Shown here in pieces: positions 9,493-18,960 of a stretch of 64,000 nucleotides of DNA. Made by a program: the position numbers and the translations under genes. The DNA is taken from positions 1,398,110 to 1,462,109 of the forward strand of contig JALJOM010000003.1 in assembly GCA_024304885.1 (NCBI GenBank), given 5' to 3'. Each line of letters opens with the position of its first letter. Within the stretch, counting starts at the first letter, position 1. The notes below the pieces were generated by a model. It was not told where the DNA came from, did no database searches, and saw nothing but the letters and a program-made list of their open reading frames with translations. This stretch comes from Beijerinckiaceae bacterium (GTDB lineage: Bacteria; Pseudomonadota; Alphaproteobacteria; Rhizobiales; Beijerinckiaceae).

Positions 9493-9897
9493 TCATCGCC
9501 TCGACTTCTGCCTTCCGTCGAGCGCGAAGGCGCCGCCGCCCGCCGCGGCGAAATAGAGAAAGACGAAGCAATAGAGCGCCGCCAGCTCGCCCTGGTTCAG
9601 GATCGGGAAGTAGCTCGTCTTCGCGTGGGCGAGAAAATAGGCGACCGCCATCTGGCCCGAGAGGATGAAGGCGACGGGTCGGGTGAAGAGGCCGAGCAAG
9701 AGCAAGATCCCGCCGACGACCTCGATCACGCCGGCGAGGCCGAGAAGCGACCAGAGCTCGAGCTTGTCGAAGCGCGCGACATGCGGAAAGTGGAACAGCT
9801 TCGCCGTGCCGTGCTGGAGGAACAGGAGCGCCGTGACGATCCTGAGAATCCCGAGGACATAGGGCGACGACGACGTCGCGAGGCGGGCAAGGTCCAT
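9493..9897 (-). CDS. DoxX-family membrane protein
   Basis: 134 residues with four predicted membrane helices (about 15-30, 50-70, 76-92, 105-125). The first helix region has ILRIVTALLFLQHGTAKLF and is followed by GLAGVIEVVGGILLLLGLF, TRPVAFILS, the pattern of the DoxX/YphA group. A GGAAGAAAG site precedes the ATG. It is a single-gene unit, and the substrate or partner is unknown for most of the family. It is a common neighbour in Hyphomicrobiales but carries no pathway information here. Confidence 0.85.
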   Translation of the reverse strand: MDLARLATSSSPYVLGILRIVTALLFLQHGTAKLFHFPHVARFDKLELWSLLGLAGVIEVVGGILLLLGLFTRPVAFILSGQMAVAYFLAHAKTSYFPILNQGELAALYCFVFLYFAAAGGGAFALDGRQKSRR

Positions 9898-10008
9898 GAT
9901 GACGAGCTTTCTTCCGGGTCGGCGGCTATGCTCACGGTCGTCGCGCTCGCTGGACCGCGCCGGCCGCAGGTCCTTCCAAACGCCGGCGCCCTCGACTAGT
10001 CATAGCGC

Positions 10009-10830
10009 ATGACCGAACCCAAATCCGTTCTTTCGGCTTCCCAATCGATCGTCAAGGTCACGGCGCGGGCGCTCTTGCTCGGCGACCGGATCGATGCCGC
10101 GGGGCTCGAGCGGTCCGACATGATCTCGGCGACGCCGCTCGCCTTTCAGGTCGGCGCCAACGGCTTCGTGGCGCTCTATCGGTTCGGCGTCGCGGTCATG
10201 ATCGGCTTGTCGCCGCTCGAGGAAGACGATGTCCTGAAGCAGGTGAAGCTCAGGGTCACCGGCACGCACGAATCGATCGACGACGAGACGGCGATCCTTG
10301 AGATCGCGCCCGAGCACGACGACAAGATTCCGCCCGGCGGCGCGATCGAGATCAAGGATTTTTCCCCCGAACGGCTGCTCGTCGTCGCCGACGCGCTGGC
10401 GAAGAGCGTCTCGCTCGGGCGCGACGAGCGCGAGGTCAATGCGGTCTTCGACATCGTCGAGCCTTTCGCTGCCGACCTCGCACGCAACGGGCGACCACCT
10501 TGGAAACGCGGCGCGATGCTGCGCCTCATCGGCCAGACGCTCCTCGTCCAGCATCGCGTCTCCGGACGGGTGGCCGTCGAGGAAAAGCCAGACGTCTTGT
10601 GGGATCGGCCGGATCTCGAACGGCTCTATGCGCGGCTCGAGGACGAATACGAGCTGAAGGAACGCGCCGGGACCTTGTCGCGCAAGCTCGGCACCATCGT
10701 GGAGACCGCCCGCACCATCACCGACATCATCGACGCGGATCGGGCGACCCGCCTCGAGGCGACGATCGTCATCCTCATCGTCGCCGAGATCGTCATCACC
10801 ATCGGCCAGATCATCTTCGGCCTGCATTGA
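10009..10830 (+). CDS. RMD1 family (DUF155) protein
   Basis: 273 residues. The conserved DUF155/RMD1 region runs from about 15 to 250, with [14 protein letters not shown] in the middle and [38 protein letters not shown] near the end. The protein finishes with one membrane helix (about 248-268). Eukaryotic members include yeast Rmd1 and mitochondrial Rmd8/RMND1; the bacterial role is unknown. The last 20 bases overlap the end of convergent miaA (10811). Confidence 0.88.
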   Translation: MTEPKSVLSASQSIVKVTARALLLGDRIDAAGLERSDMISATPLAFQVGANGFVALYRFGVAVMIGLSPLEEDDVLKQVKLRVTGTHESIDDETAILEIAPEHDDKIPPGGAIEIKDFSPERLLVVADALAKSVSLGRDEREVNAVFDIVEPFAADLARNGRPPWKRGAMLRLIGQTLLVQHRVSGRVAVEEKPDVLWDRPDLERLYARLEDEYELKERAGTLSRKLGTIVETARTITDIIDADRATRLEATIVILIVAEIVITIGQIIFGLH

Positions 10831-11734
10831 GCAGGGCTTCGCGTGCGATCGCGAAAGCGTCCTCCGGCACCGCCCAGCGAAGCATCGCGAGCTGATGGCG
10901 CGCGAAAGTGAACTGCCGCTTGACGTAATGATAGGTGTCGAGCTTGGACCTTGCCGCCGCCTCGGCGAGGGAGAGGTCGCTGGCGAGAGCTGCGAGGAGA
11001 TGCGGGACGCCGTGGGCGCGCATCACCGGAAGGGTGGGATCGAGCTGCCGGGCCTTCAGCGCCGCGACTTCCTCGAGCGCACCAGACGCGATCATGGCAT
11101 CGAAACGCAGGTCGATCCTCTGCCTGAGCCAGGCCCGGTCGGGCGCGAGGAAGAGCGCGACGAGGTCGGCTTCGGGGAGGAGCGGCGGCAGCTTCGAGGC
11201 CCGGAAGCTCGCGAGGCCTCGGCCCGTCGCCTCGAGAACCTCGAGCGCGCGCAGGACCCGTTGCGGATCGGTCGGGCGTAACTCCGCGGCCGTGACAGGA
11301 TCGCGGCGTGCCAGCTCGGCATGGAGCGCGGCGACCGGGACGTTTCGAGCGCGCGCCCGCACCGCGGCGCGCACCGCGTCGGGGACCGTCGGGATCGCCG
11401 AGAGTCCCTGGGTCAGTGCCTTGAAATAGAGACCTGTGCCGCCGACGAAGATCGGCAGGCGGCCGCTGTTTCGCGCTTCGCCGAGGGCCTTGCCGGCGTC
11501 CGTCAGCCACAGCCCGACCGAATGGTTGATCGCACCGTCCACATGGCCATAGAGCCGATGCGGAGCGAGAGCTTCCTCCTCCGGGGTCGGCCGCGCCGTG
11601 AGGATCCGCAGGTCGCGGTAGACCTGCATGGAATCGGTATCGATCACGAGCCCGCCGAAGTCGCGGGCGAGGCGAAGCGCCAGGGCGGACTTGCCGCTCG
11701 CCGTGGGGCCGGCGACGAGGACCGCCGCGGTCAT
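10811..11734 (-). CDS. miaA: tRNA dimethylallyltransferase
   Basis: 307 residues from the ATG at 11734. It transfers a dimethylallyl group to N6 of A37 in tRNAs reading U-initial codons. The P-loop GPTASGKS lies at about 8-15. The catalytic and substrate segments [25 protein letters not shown] and the late [14 protein letters not shown] with the conserved Arg-Gln pairs are present. It starts 27 bp after ispH on the same strand and probably shares its transcript. IspH makes the dimethylallyl diphosphate that MiaA uses, so the pairing is functionally apt. A longer frame reaching upstream is ispH read out of frame. Confidence 0.96.
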   Translation of the reverse strand: MTAAVLVAGPTASGKSALALRLARDFGGLVIDTDSMQVYRDLRILTARPTPEEEALAPHRLYGHVDGAINHSVGLWLTDAGKALGEARNSGRLPIFVGGTGLYFKALTQGLSAIPTVPDAVRAAVRARARNVPVAALHAELARRDPVTAAELRPTDPQRVLRALEVLEATGRGLASFRASKLPPLLPEADLVALFLAPDRAWLRQRIDLRFDAMIASGALEEVAALKARQLDPTLPVMRAHGVPHLLAALASDLSLAEAAARSKLDTYHYVKRQFTFARHQLAMLRWAVPEDAFAIAREALLNAGRR

Positions 11735-11760
11735 TTTCGAGGGGTTCCATGTTTCGGCGG

Positions 11761-12717
11761 CTACCCCGCCTTGCGCAGCTCGCGCGGAATCGGAAAGAAC
11801 ACGCTCTCGTCGGCGGTCGATAAAATCTCCACGTCGAGGTCGAATCTCTGGGCGAAAGCGTCCATGATCTCCTCGACGAGGACCTCGGGGGCCGAGGCGC
11901 CGGCCGTGATGGCGAGCGACGAGATCGTCTCGAAGAGCGGCCACTCGACATCCTCGGCACGCAGCACGAGGCGCGCGAGCTTGCAGCCGGAGCGCTCGGC
12001 GACCTCCTTCAGCCGCTGCGAGTTGGAGGAATTCGAGGAACCGACCACGAGCAAGGCATCGACGACGGGTGCGACATGCTTCACCGCGGCCTGGCGGTTC
12101 GTCGTCGCGTAGCAGATATCCTCGCGCTGCGGCCCGACGATCTCGGGAAAGCGCCGGATCAAGGCATCGACCATCGTGCGGGTGTCGTCGAGCGAGAGCG
12201 TGGTCTGGGTGCAATAGGCGAGCTTCTTCGGGTCGGTCGGCTCGAGCGTCTCCACGTCCTCGGGAGTCTGGACGAGGAGGATCGAGCCCGGCGGCAATTG
12301 CCCCAAGGTGCCGACGACCTCGGGGTGGCCGGCGTGGCCGACGAGGACGATCTGGCGTCCTCGCGCATGATGCAGCTCCGCCTCGCGATGGACCTTGGTG
12401 ACGAGAGGGCAGGTGGCATCGATCGCGAAGATCGCGCGCTTGTCGGCCTCCTCGGGAACCGACTTCGGGACGCCATGGGCCGAGAAGATCACCGGCTGCG
12501 TCGTGTCGGGCACCTCGTCGAGCTCCTCGACGAAGATCGCGCCCTTCGCCTTCAGCCCTTCGACGACATATTTGTTGTGGACGATCTCGTGGCGCACATA
12601 GACCGGCGCACCATAGATGCGCAGGGCCTCCTCGACCGTGTCGATCGCGCGGACGACGCCGGCACAGAAGCCGCGCGGGGCGCAAAGGAGGACGCGGAGC
12701 TTCGGCTTGGCGGTCAT
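11761..12717 (-). CDS. ispH: 4-hydroxy-3-methylbut-2-enyl diphosphate reductase
   Basis: 318 residues. Last enzyme of the MEP isoprenoid pathway, giving isopentenyl and dimethylallyl diphosphate at a 4Fe-4S cluster. The cluster cysteines are in [11 protein letters not shown] (Cys12), DATCPLV (about 100) and [11 protein letters not shown] (about 197). The substrate-binding histidines occur in [10 protein letters not shown] and [10 protein letters not shown], and the [10 protein letters not shown] phosphate-binding loop is intact. It precedes miaA, the consumer of its product, in the same direction. Confidence 0.97.
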   Translation of the reverse strand: MTAKPKLRVLLCAPRGFCAGVVRAIDTVEEALRIYGAPVYVRHEIVHNKYVVEGLKAKGAIFVEELDEVPDTTQPVIFSAHGVPKSVPEEADKRAIFAIDATCPLVTKVHREAELHHARGRQIVLVGHAGHPEVVGTLGQLPPGSILLVQTPEDVETLEPTDPKKLAYCTQTTLSLDDTRTMVDALIRRFPEIVGPQREDICYATTNRQAAVKHVAPVVDALLVVGSSNSSNSQRLKEVAERSGCKLARLVLRAEDVEWPLFETISSLAITAGASAPEVLVEEIMDAFAQRFDLDVEILSTADESVFFPIPRELRKAG

Positions 12718-12914
12718 ATGGTGCTCGGCTGGAGTCGGCTGCGGTTCTGGAGGGGCGCCACGAGGCTGTCAAGCCCGCTCGAAGGGCTCGCCGGCCCAGC
12801 GACCCTTTGGCGCGTCGCCCGGGGCTCCGTCGAGGCGGGGATCCGCCCCTATCGAAACGATGCAGGCGTCGGTATGATTTCGAGGACGAACGAGACCGAG
12901 GCCCCCGGGATCCG

Positions 12915-13106
12915 ATGCCTGAACTCGATCAGCTCCTGCAGGCGCTGGCTCTAGTGGCCCTTCTGCTTTATCTCGTGCCGGCGGCCTTCGGTCCGAGCCT
13001 TTCCGAGCGAGGCCGTCTGTGGCTCCGGCGCGGTGCCATTCTCGCGCTCGGAACCGCGCTCGCGATCGCGGTCGTAGCAGCTCTCGTCTGGCTCCGCCGC
13101 GGCTAG
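12915..13106 (+). CDS. Small two-helix membrane protein
   Basis: 63 residues from the ATG at 12915. It starts with an acidic stretch (MPELDQLL), has a first hydrophobic helix (about 6-22), a short polar loop with [11 protein letters not shown] and a second helix (about 36-58) ending in RRG. The arrangement is typical of small inner-membrane proteins. No strong ribosome site is visible (CCCCGGGATCCG upstream). It stands alone between ispH and the SRPBCC gene, both on the other strand. Family unknown. Confidence 0.5.
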   Translation: MPELDQLLQALALVALLLYLVPAAFGPSLSERGRLWLRRGAILALGTALAIAVVAALVWLRRG

Positions 13107-13158
13107 GGTTTTTGGGCGCCTTCGAGCGAGCTGGTCCGGTTCGCGCCGGAAAAATGCT

Positions 13159-13623
13159 CTATCCCTCTTCGTCGAGCTCGACGACGACCTTGGCCAAGCG
13201 GTTCACCACGGCGTGCCAGCCGCTCTCGCCGCTCATGATCTCGTAGACTGCCGCGGCGTCCGGCGTGAAGCCCGCATGCTCGAGCCGCACATGGGTCCCG
13301 TTCGGCAGCGGCGAGAGGGTCCAGGTCACCACCGTATCGATATAACGACCGAACCCCGGCAGGTTCGGTGACCCGCCGCGCCAGCTGTAGCGCAATCGCC
13401 AGAACGGCGAGGCGTCGAGGACCTCGCCGCCGGAAATCCCGTCCCAGTCGCCGATCGGCGCGCTGCGAAAGCTGAACGCGTGGCCGACCTCGGCGGCAAA
13501 ATCGTTCGGCATGAACCAGCGGGCGATGAGATCGGGCTCGGTCAAGGCACGCCAGACGGTTTCGGCCGGCTGAACCAGCATGCCTTCCACGACGATCGCG
13601 CGCGACGCCTCGGCCTCGCTCAC
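13159..13623 (-). CDS. SRPBCC / AHSA1-like domain protein
   Basis: 154 residues starting at a GTG (13623). A START-like ligand fold covers the whole protein: an early VQPAETVWRALTEPDLIARWF, a central DTVVTWTLSPLPNGTHVRLEHAGF and a C-terminal helix WHAVVNRLAKVVVEL. These are the marks of the Aha1 C-terminal homology family, whose bacterial members bind small hydrophobic ligands. The GTG overlaps the stop of the UPF0145 gene in a GTGA junction, so the two are probably translated together. Ligand unknown. Confidence 0.86.
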   Translation of the reverse strand: MSEAEASRAIVVEGMLVQPAETVWRALTEPDLIARWFMPNDFAAEVGHAFSFRSAPIGDWDGISGGEVLDASPFWRLRYSWRGGSPNLPGFGRYIDTVVTWTLSPLPNGTHVRLEHAGFTPDAAAVYEIMSGESGWHAVVNRLAKVVVELDEEG

Positions 13624-13958
13624 GGCTTCGTCCCCTGCGGCAGGGGCTCGACCCAGACCGCCGTGCCATAGGCGAGGACCTCGGTGATCCCGTCCATGAT
13701 GTCGTTGGCGTCGTAGCGCATGCCGACGATCGCATTGGCGCCGGCCTGGCTCGCATGCGCGCACATATGGTCGAAGGCTTCCTGCCGGGCGTTCTCGGCG
13801 AGGTCGAGATAGGCGCCGATCTGGCCGCCGAAGATCGATTGGATGCCGCCGACGAAATTGCCGATGACGCTGCGCGAGCGCACCGTGATGCCGCGCACGA
13901 GCCCGAGATGGCGGACGATCCTGAAGCCTGCGACCTCGTTCGTCGTGCAGACGATCAT
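13620..13958 (-). CDS. YbjQ family (UPF0145) protein
   Basis: 112 residues. The family signature is clear: an N-terminal GFRIVRHLGLVRGITVRSRSV, then IGAYLDLAENARQEAFDHMC, then GANAIVGMRYDANDI with a late YGTAVWV. Members form homo-oligomeric rings; their biochemical role is unknown. An AAGGAG site precedes the ATG. It is followed by the SRPBCC gene with a 4-bp GTGA overlap. Some family members have been linked to heavy-metal binding, but nothing here supports that specifically. Confidence 0.9.
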   Translation of the reverse strand: MIVCTTNEVAGFRIVRHLGLVRGITVRSRSVIGNFVGGIQSIFGGQIGAYLDLAENARQEAFDHMCAHASQAGANAIVGMRYDANDIMDGITEVLAYGTAVWVEPLPQGTKP

Positions 13959-13987
13959 GCGACGCTCCTTCCCGTCGGCGGTGCCGC

Positions 13988-14054
13988 GCTACATCTTTGC
14001 ATTATCGCATTTTCGCGACGTGAACCGGAGGCCACTTCGCTGGAAAATGCTCTA
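13988..14054 (-). repeat. Interspersed repeat A (half copy)
   Basis: Reverse copy of the A core: ATTATCGCATTTTCGCGACG, then CACTTCGCTGGAAAATGCTCTAG. The hairpin with GGATCGGAAA that normally follows is missing. It is fused directly to repeat B, the two sharing CTAG. Confidence 0.85.
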
Positions 14055-14166
14055 GATCACGATGACTTTGGATCGAATCGATCCAAAGTCATCGTGATCG
14101 ATTCCAAAAGTTCAGAGCGGGATGCGGGCGGAAAACCGCTATACACTTTTCCTCATCCCGCTCTAG
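14052..14166 (+). repeat. Interspersed repeat B, best-preserved copy
   Basis: The first hairpin is perfect: 22-bp arms at 14055-14076 and 14078-14099 around one base, starting GATCACGATGACTTTGGATC. A 15-bp link, ATTCCAAAAGTTC-like, follows. The second stem is AGAGCGGGATG / CATCCCGCTCT (14114-14124 / 14154-14164) with GCGGAAAACCGC in its loop. The right end CTCTAG contains the stop codon of the leftward gene that follows. Confidence 0.92.
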
Positions 14167-14465
14167 GCGCTCACCATGGCCCCGGTCGTATCGTAGTTCA
14201 GCTCGGTGACATCCTCGTCCATGCTGATCTCGGCGCGCTTCAAGACGCCGTCCGGGTAATATTCGTAGCGGTGCGAGATCTCGACGGCGCCGTAGACCAT
14301 CTTCTCGAAGCCGAGGAGGCGGTCTTGCTCGTCGTAGAAGGCGCGAATGAACGTATTGCGGTTGTTCAGGTCCGCGAGCTCGAGCGGATTGACGAGCTTC
14401 ACCGGCAGCTTGATGCCGGTATAGGACACGAAATAGCGGCAGTTCTGGAGTTCGTCGTCAGTCAT
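14163..14465 (-). CDS. Conserved hypothetical protein, probably DUF6156
   Basis: 100 residues from the ATG at 14465. The sequence runs [20 protein letters not shown], then [20 protein letters not shown], then [16 protein letters not shown]. This resembles the DUF6156 family by my recollection and has the repeating-strand look of an RHS/YD-type fold. Function unknown. Its stop codon TAG (14165-14163) is formed by the end of repeat B. A longer frame reaching 14636 would overlap aat head-to-head and was not chosen. Confidence 0.75.
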   Translation of the reverse strand: MTDDELQNCRYFVSYTGIKLPVKLVNPLELADLNNRNTFIRAFYDEQDRLLGFEKMVYGAVEISHRYEYYPDGVLKRAEISMDEDVTELNYDTTGAMVSA

Positions 14466-14635
14466 GCTCGAGGGCGCCCTTCTCGCGCGCAGGTCCCGCA
14501 CCAGGGAAGACGACGATCCTACGACAGAAGCGAGGCCTTTCACAATGGCCCTGGTCGAGGTGGCCTTCAGCCCCGACGAGAAATCTATCCATGATCGCGC
14601 TTGACGCGCCGCGGCACGCGTCCCAGTCTTGCGCA

Positions 14636-15313
14636 ATGGCCCGCGCCCGCGACCAATTCGAGATCACGCCCGACATCTTGCTGCGCGCTTACTCGATCGG
14701 CCTCTTCCCGATGGCCGAGAGCGCGGAGGATCCGAACTTGTTCTGGGTTGATCCGGAGCTGCGCGGTGTCTTTCCGCTCGACAAGCTCGTCGTCTCGAGG
14801 AGCCTCGCCAAGACGATCCGTTCCGACCGCTTCGAGGTGCGCGTCGATCACGATTTCGAAGCGGTGATCGACGCTTGTGCCGAGCCGAAGGAGGGGCGCG
14901 AGAAGACCTGGATCAACACGCGGATCCGTCGGCTCTACCGGCAGCTCTTCGACATGGGCCGGGTTCATACGGTGGAATGCTGGGCCGACGGCGAGCTCGC
15001 CGGCGGGCTCTACGGCGTTCACATCGGCGCGGCCTTCTTCGGGGAGAGCATGTTCCATCGCAGGACCGACGCGTCGAAGGTGGCGCTCGTCCATCTCGCA
15101 GCGCGGCTTTCGCGCGGAGGTTTTCGGCTGCTCGACGCGCAATTCGTCACGCCGCATCTCGCCTCGCTCGGGGCAATCGAGATCCCGAAGGAGGCATACC
15201 GGCGCCTGCTCGGGGACGCGATCTCGCATCAGGGAAGCTTCTGGTGCTGGTCGAAGGGCGAACGGGTGCCGGGCCGGCTCGTGCTCGCCGCCTTGCCGAG
15301 CCAGAGCCGATAG
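14636..15313 (+). CDS. aat: Leucyl/phenylalanyl-tRNA--protein transferase
   Basis: 225 residues from the ATG at 14636; an in-frame ATG at 14591 is possible. It adds Leu or Phe from charged tRNA to the N-termini of proteins starting with Lys or Arg, marking them for ClpAP. Family segments: [66 protein letters not shown] and [15 protein letters not shown]. The stop TAG (15311-15313) is the first three bases of an interspersed repeat. Monocistronic. Confidence 0.96.
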   Translation: MARARDQFEITPDILLRAYSIGLFPMAESAEDPNLFWVDPELRGVFPLDKLVVSRSLAKTIRSDRFEVRVDHDFEAVIDACAEPKEGREKTWINTRIRRLYRQLFDMGRVHTVECWADGELAGGLYGVHIGAAFFGESMFHRRTDASKVALVHLAARLSRGGFRLLDAQFVTPHLASLGAIEIPKEAYRRLLGDAISHQGSFWCWSKGERVPGRLVLAALPSQSR

Positions 15314-15390
15314 AGCGGCTTCCGATCCCGAGGAATCGGAAATCCGCTCGACGTCCCTGTTCTGGAGCATTTTCGCGACGTGAAGGCGTC
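15311..15390 (+). repeat. Interspersed repeat A fragment after aat
   Basis: TAGAGCGGCTTCCGATCC, then GGAATCGGAAATCCGCTCGA, is the distal hairpin of repeat A. It is followed by GGAGCATTTTCGCGACGTGA, a truncated core lacking the CAGCGAAGCGG part. The TAG is also the aat stop codon. Confidence 0.8.
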
Positions 15391-15470
15391 GGCTATGACG
15401 AATTTGGAAATTCGCCTTCGTTCGAATCGAAGGAGAAGCCACGGCATCCGAGCGGGCAACGAAAAAGGGG

Positions 15471-15572
15471 CTATTTTCTCCACTTGTTGAAAATGATGCT
15501 TGCCAGAATGAAGAGACCGCCTACCGCGAGCGCCGCAAATGCAACTCCTGCTTCCAAGGGGATAGCGTCCAT
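15471..15572 (-). CDS. 33-residue single-helix membrane protein
   Basis: ATG at 15572, stop TAG at 15471. A GGAGG site lies five bases before the ATG. The product begins MDAIPLEAGVAF, continues as one hydrophobic helix (about residues 8-27, ALAVGGLFILASIIF) and ends with the basic tail NKWRK. It lies between two repeat A copies, on the strand opposite to aat. The ribosome site, a helix of exactly membrane-spanning length and the positive tail are strong signs of a real small protein. Family and role unknown. Confidence 0.65.
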   Translation of the reverse strand: MDAIPLEAGVAFAALAVGGLFILASIIFNKWRK

Positions 15573-15612
15573 TTCTGCCTCCGTTCGACGAGGAGTTCCG
15601 AGGGTCGTATCG

Positions 15613-15710
15613 CCTAGAGCAATTTCCAGCGAACCGGAGACCGCTTCGTGTCGCGAGATTGCGACAAAACAGAAATTTAGAGCGCCGAGACGGAAAGGGC
15701 ACCGAGTCTA
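15613..15710 (+). repeat. Interspersed repeat A
   Basis: CTAGAGCAATTTCCAGCG, ACCGGAGACCGCTTCG, GAGATTGCGACAAAACAGAA, then a degenerate second hairpin starting TTAGAGCGCCGAG and ending GTCTAG. The last CTA is the stop codon of the leftward J-domain gene. Confidence 0.85.
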
Positions 15711-16181
15711 GGAAAGGCTCGCGTATTGCGCGAGCAGCGCGTCGCGCGCCTCCGTGATGGTCCGGTAATCCTCGTCGCTGCCGCCGGCGTCGGGATGAGC
15801 GATCTTGGCGAGCCTCCGGAAGGCGGCATTGATCTCCGCCACCTCGAGCGGGCCCTCCAGCGGCAGCTCCAGGACCTCGCGATATTCCTGGTCGTCCTCG
15901 AACTCCAACCTGAGCAGCATGGCCCGGCGCTTCTCTCGGGCCTCGAGGCGCAGATCGACCTGATCCTCTTGCCATCTGAGACGCGACATGACGAGGCATG
16001 CGCCGAAGGCGATCCGCCCCAGCGTCTCGAGCTCGTCGAGGCTGAAAGGCCCCACGGCGTCATAGGGCGGCGCCAGGAAGGCACTCCTGCCGCCCTCGCC
16101 GTGCTCGACCCGGCCGATCGTCACCGTATCGAGGATTCCCATGGTGCCGTTCCAGACGACCCATTCTTCCGTGTCCGACAT
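15708..16181 (-). CDS. Protein with C-terminal J domain
   Basis: 157 residues. The last 50 or so form a short J domain: EINAAFRRLAKIAHPDAGGS, then YRTITEARDALLAQY, with the HPD motif that stimulates DnaK. The first 100 residues (VVWNGTMGILDTVTIGRVEH, MSRLRWQEDQVDLRLEAREK) are not a family I recognise and may hold the substrate-binding part. No zinc-finger or G/F region is present, so it is a class C type co-chaperone at most. The stop codon lies in the flanking repeat. Confidence 0.85.
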   Translation of the reverse strand: MSDTEEWVVWNGTMGILDTVTIGRVEHGEGGRSAFLAPPYDAVGPFSLDELETLGRIAFGACLVMSRLRWQEDQVDLRLEAREKRRAMLLRLEFEDDQEYREVLELPLEGPLEVAEINAAFRRLAKIAHPDAGGSDEDYRTITEARDALLAQYASLS

Positions 16182-16339
16182 GCCGCGCGCCTTCGTTCAC
16201 GAGCCGGCGCCGCGCCCGCGTCGACTTGCGTGAAAGAGCGCGCGACAGCCGGAGCGTCGGTCACGCGATGCATGTTCGGAGCCAAACTGGAGCGCCCCGT
16301 GAACGGTAGGCCTCACGTCCGAGCAGGCGGCTCGGATGG

Positions 16340-16474
16340 AATTCGATCCTATCGGACCGGAAAATATTCTAGGCCGGCCTCCGATCCGGTTGAATCGGAA
16401 ACCGGCTCTACATTCTTGTTTTGTCGCATTTTCGCGACACGAAGTGGTCTCCGTTTCGCTGGAAATTGCCCTAG
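16340..16474 (-). repeat. Interspersed repeat A with an extra degenerate half-site
   Basis: A full reverse copy at 16377-16474 (hairpin CCGATCCGGTTGAATCGG, then CTTGTTTTGTCGCATTTTCG, then TTTCGCTGGAAATTGCCCTAG) is preceded by a second, weaker hairpin, ATCCTATCGGACCGGA. The terminal CTAG contains the stop codon of ftsH. The interval 16182-16339 holds no gene that I can support. Confidence 0.85.
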
Positions 16475-18327
16475 GCGCGAGCGATCTCCGCCGGTTCCTG
16501 AACCTGCACCGGGCTTCCGTCCGCATGCGCGAGCGCCGGAAAGTCCTCCGCCGTGATCGCTTCCTTCATCAAAAGGAGCTCCACGCCCTTTTCGAGATCG
16601 TTCCGCCGCTTCGTCAGGACATCGCGTGCGACGGAAAGGCCGGTCGCGACGATATCGCGGACGCCCACGTCGATCTCGCGTTGCGTCTCCTCCGAGGCAG
16701 AGGCCTTCTCGCGCTGCTCGAGGCCCAGGAAGGATTGCGGCGGCGTCTTGTAGGTCCGCTGGCCGATGCTCGGAACCATGCCGTAGAGCGTCACCATCTC
16801 CGTCGCGATGTCGGTCGCGCGCTGGAGATCGTCGGCGGCGCCCGTCGAGACATCCCCGTCGTAGATCAGCATCTCGGCGGCGCGACCGCCCATGAGCACG
16901 GCGATGCGCTGGCGCAGATCGCTCTCGGCGAGGAGAAACCGATCCTCGGTCGGGCGCTGGATCGTGTAGCCGAGCGCACCCACGCCGCGCGGGATGATCG
17001 AGACCTTGTGCACCGGATCCACATCCGGCAGGCTCGCCGCGACGAGGGCATGGCCCATCTCGTGATAGGCGACGCGGCGGCGGTCGCGCGGCGTGAGGAT
17101 GCGGCTCTTCTTCTCGATCCCGGCGATGATGCGCTCGATCGCTGCAGTGAAATCCGAAAGAGTGACATCGGCGCTGCGGCGTCGCGTCGCGATGACCGCC
17201 GCCTCGTTGACGAGATTGGCGAGATCGGCGCCGGTGAAGCCCGTGGTCAGGCCGGCGACCTGATCGAGATCCGTCTCGGGCGCCAAGGTGACCTTGCGGA
17301 CATGGACCTCGAGGATGTCGCGACGGCCTTTGCGATCGGGCCGATCGACCAGGACCTGGCGGTCGAAGCGTCCGGCCCGGAGCAGCGCGGGATCGAGGAT
17401 CTCCGGGCGGTTCGTCGCCGCGAGCAGGATCACCCCGATCGAGGGATCGAAGCCGTCGAGCTCGGAGAGGAGCTGGTTGAGAGTCTGCTCCTTCTCGTCG
17501 TGGCCGCCGAAGGTTCCTGCCGTGCGCGAGCGGCCGAGCGCGTCGAGCTCGTCGATGAAGATGATGCAGGGCGCAGCCTTGCGAGCCTGCTCGAAGAGAT
17601 CGCGGACCCGCGCCGCGCCGACGCCGACGAACATCTCGACGAACTCGGACCCGGAGATCGAGAAGAACGAGACCCCCGCCTCGCCGGCGACCGCACGGGC
17701 GAGCAGGGTCTTGCCGGTGCCGGGCGGACCGACGAGAAGAATGCCCTTCGGCGCCCGCGCGCCGAGGCGGCCGAACGAGGCCGGGTCCTTCAGGAAGGCG
17801 ACCACCTCTTGGAGCTCGAACTTCGCCTCGTCGACCCCGGCCACGTCCTTGAACGTCACCTTCGTGTCGGTCTCGACATAGACCTTCGCGTGCGACTTGC
17901 CGATCGTCATGAGGCCGCCGAAGCCCTGCTTCTCGGCCATCTTGCGGATGAGGAAGAACCAGAGGACGTAGAAGAGCCCGATCGGGATGACCCAGGACAG
18001 GACCGCACCCAGCATCCCGGCGGGCGGCGAGCCCTTCACCTTGATCCCTTCGGCCGCGAGCTTGTCGGCGAGCGCCGGATCGACCCGGACCGCGACGACC
18101 TTGGTCGTTCCGCCGGGTTCCGGGTTCTTGAGGGTCCCCTCGATCCGGTCCTGACCGACCACCACCTCGGAGATCTTCTTGTCCGCGACGAGGGATTGGA
18201 ACTCGGTATAGGACACGGTCTCGACTTGCTGGTACGTGCTCCAGACCTGCTGCACGAGCATCACGCCGAGAAAGGCGGCGATGATATACCAGACCGTCCA
18301 GGCCTGCTTTCGATTGATCGGTTCCAC
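16471..18327 (-). CDS. ftsH: ATP-dependent zinc metalloprotease FtsH (probable second copy)
   Basis: 618 residues. Membrane helices near 11-28 and 107-127 flank a periplasmic loop. The AAA+ module follows with Walker A GPPGTGKT, Walker [10 protein letters not shown], the pore loop [10 protein letters not shown] and the second region of homology ending RAGRFDRQV. The M41 protease domain has HEMGH and the downstream Asp in [11 protein letters not shown]. It degrades membrane and short-lived proteins. It is not beside tilS, where the main alphaproteobacterial copy usually lies, so it may be an accessory paralogue. The stop codon is in repeat A. Confidence 0.95.
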   Translation of the reverse strand: MEPINRKQAWTVWYIIAAFLGVMLVQQVWSTYQQVETVSYTEFQSLVADKKISEVVVGQDRIEGTLKNPEPGGTTKVVAVRVDPALADKLAAEGIKVKGSPPAGMLGAVLSWVIPIGLFYVLWFFLIRKMAEKQGFGGLMTIGKSHAKVYVETDTKVTFKDVAGVDEAKFELQEVVAFLKDPASFGRLGARAPKGILLVGPPGTGKTLLARAVAGEAGVSFFSISGSEFVEMFVGVGAARVRDLFEQARKAAPCIIFIDELDALGRSRTAGTFGGHDEKEQTLNQLLSELDGFDPSIGVILLAATNRPEILDPALLRAGRFDRQVLVDRPDRKGRRDILEVHVRKVTLAPETDLDQVAGLTTGFTGADLANLVNEAAVIATRRRSADVTLSDFTAAIERIIAGIEKKSRILTPRDRRRVAYHEMGHALVAASLPDVDPVHKVSIIPRGVGALGYTIQRPTEDRFLLAESDLRQRIAVLMGGRAAEMLIYDGDVSTGAADDLQRATDIATEMVTLYGMVPSIGQRTYKTPPQSFLGLEQREKASASEETQREIDVGVRDIVATGLSVARDVLTKRRNDLEKGVELLLMKEAITAEDFPALAHADGSPVQVQEPAEIARA

Positions 18328-18439
18328 GCTCGTCTCCCGCGGTGTTCATCGGCACCCGGGAAGAGAACGAGATGTTCGGCGCATGGTTGCAAATCGGTGC
18401 GGGACGCCCGAGCCGTCGGAGGCGAGCCGGGCAGGCGAG

Positions 18440-18946
18440 TCAGTAGGGGCGGCCGTCCTTGTGGGTGAAACGCCACGTCCCGTCCGGGGCGAGGGCCGCT
18501 GCGAGGTCGTCGTCCGGGTAGGAGACCTCGTCCCCGGCGGCACGGTCACCGATCTCCAGGAAAACCACGTCCGCGTCGGACCGATTGACGAGATGATGCG
18601 CTACACCGCCTGCCGGAAAGCCGGCGCACATGCCGGGCCGCAGGACGATTTCCTCGGTGCCGACGAGCAAGGTCGGCGTCCCCTCGAGGATATAGACGAG
18701 CTCGTCCTGACGCGAATGGCGGTGGAGGAGAGCGGAAGCCGCCCCCGGCGCCAGGCGTGTCAGGTTCACGCCGAAATTCGTGAGCCCGAAGCGATCGCCG
18801 AGGGGACGCTTCTCCCGGCCGGCAAGTCGCGAGGCGAAAGGCTCCGGCGCGATCGACGCCTTCGCGCGCGGCGGTGCAGCGGCGGCCTCGATCGGCAAGA
18901 CGGCCGCGATGGCGCTCGGGCGCGGTGGAGTGTCCTCCGGCCGCAT
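18440..18946 (-). CDS. Cupin-domain protein
   Basis: 168 residues from the ATG at 18946, preceded by GGAGG. The cupin barrel covers about 55-150: motif 1 LLHRHSRQDELVYILEGTPT with the HxH metal pair and Glu, and motif 2 PGMCAGFPAGGVAHHLVN. A C-terminal tail DGTWRFTHKDGRPY follows. Many such proteins are sugar isomerases or stress-linked metal proteins; nothing fixes the substrate. It follows pheS by 14 bp on the same strand, in the place where pheT normally stands. Confidence 0.87.
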   Translation of the reverse strand: MRPEDTPPRPSAIAAVLPIEAAAAPPRAKASIAPEPFASRLAGREKRPLGDRFGLTNFGVNLTRLAPGAASALLHRHSRQDELVYILEGTPTLLVGTEEIVLRPGMCAGFPAGGVAHHLVNRSDADVVFLEIGDRAAGDEVSYPDDDLAAALAPDGTWRFTHKDGRPY

Positions 18947-18960
18947 CGCCTGCCTCCGTT

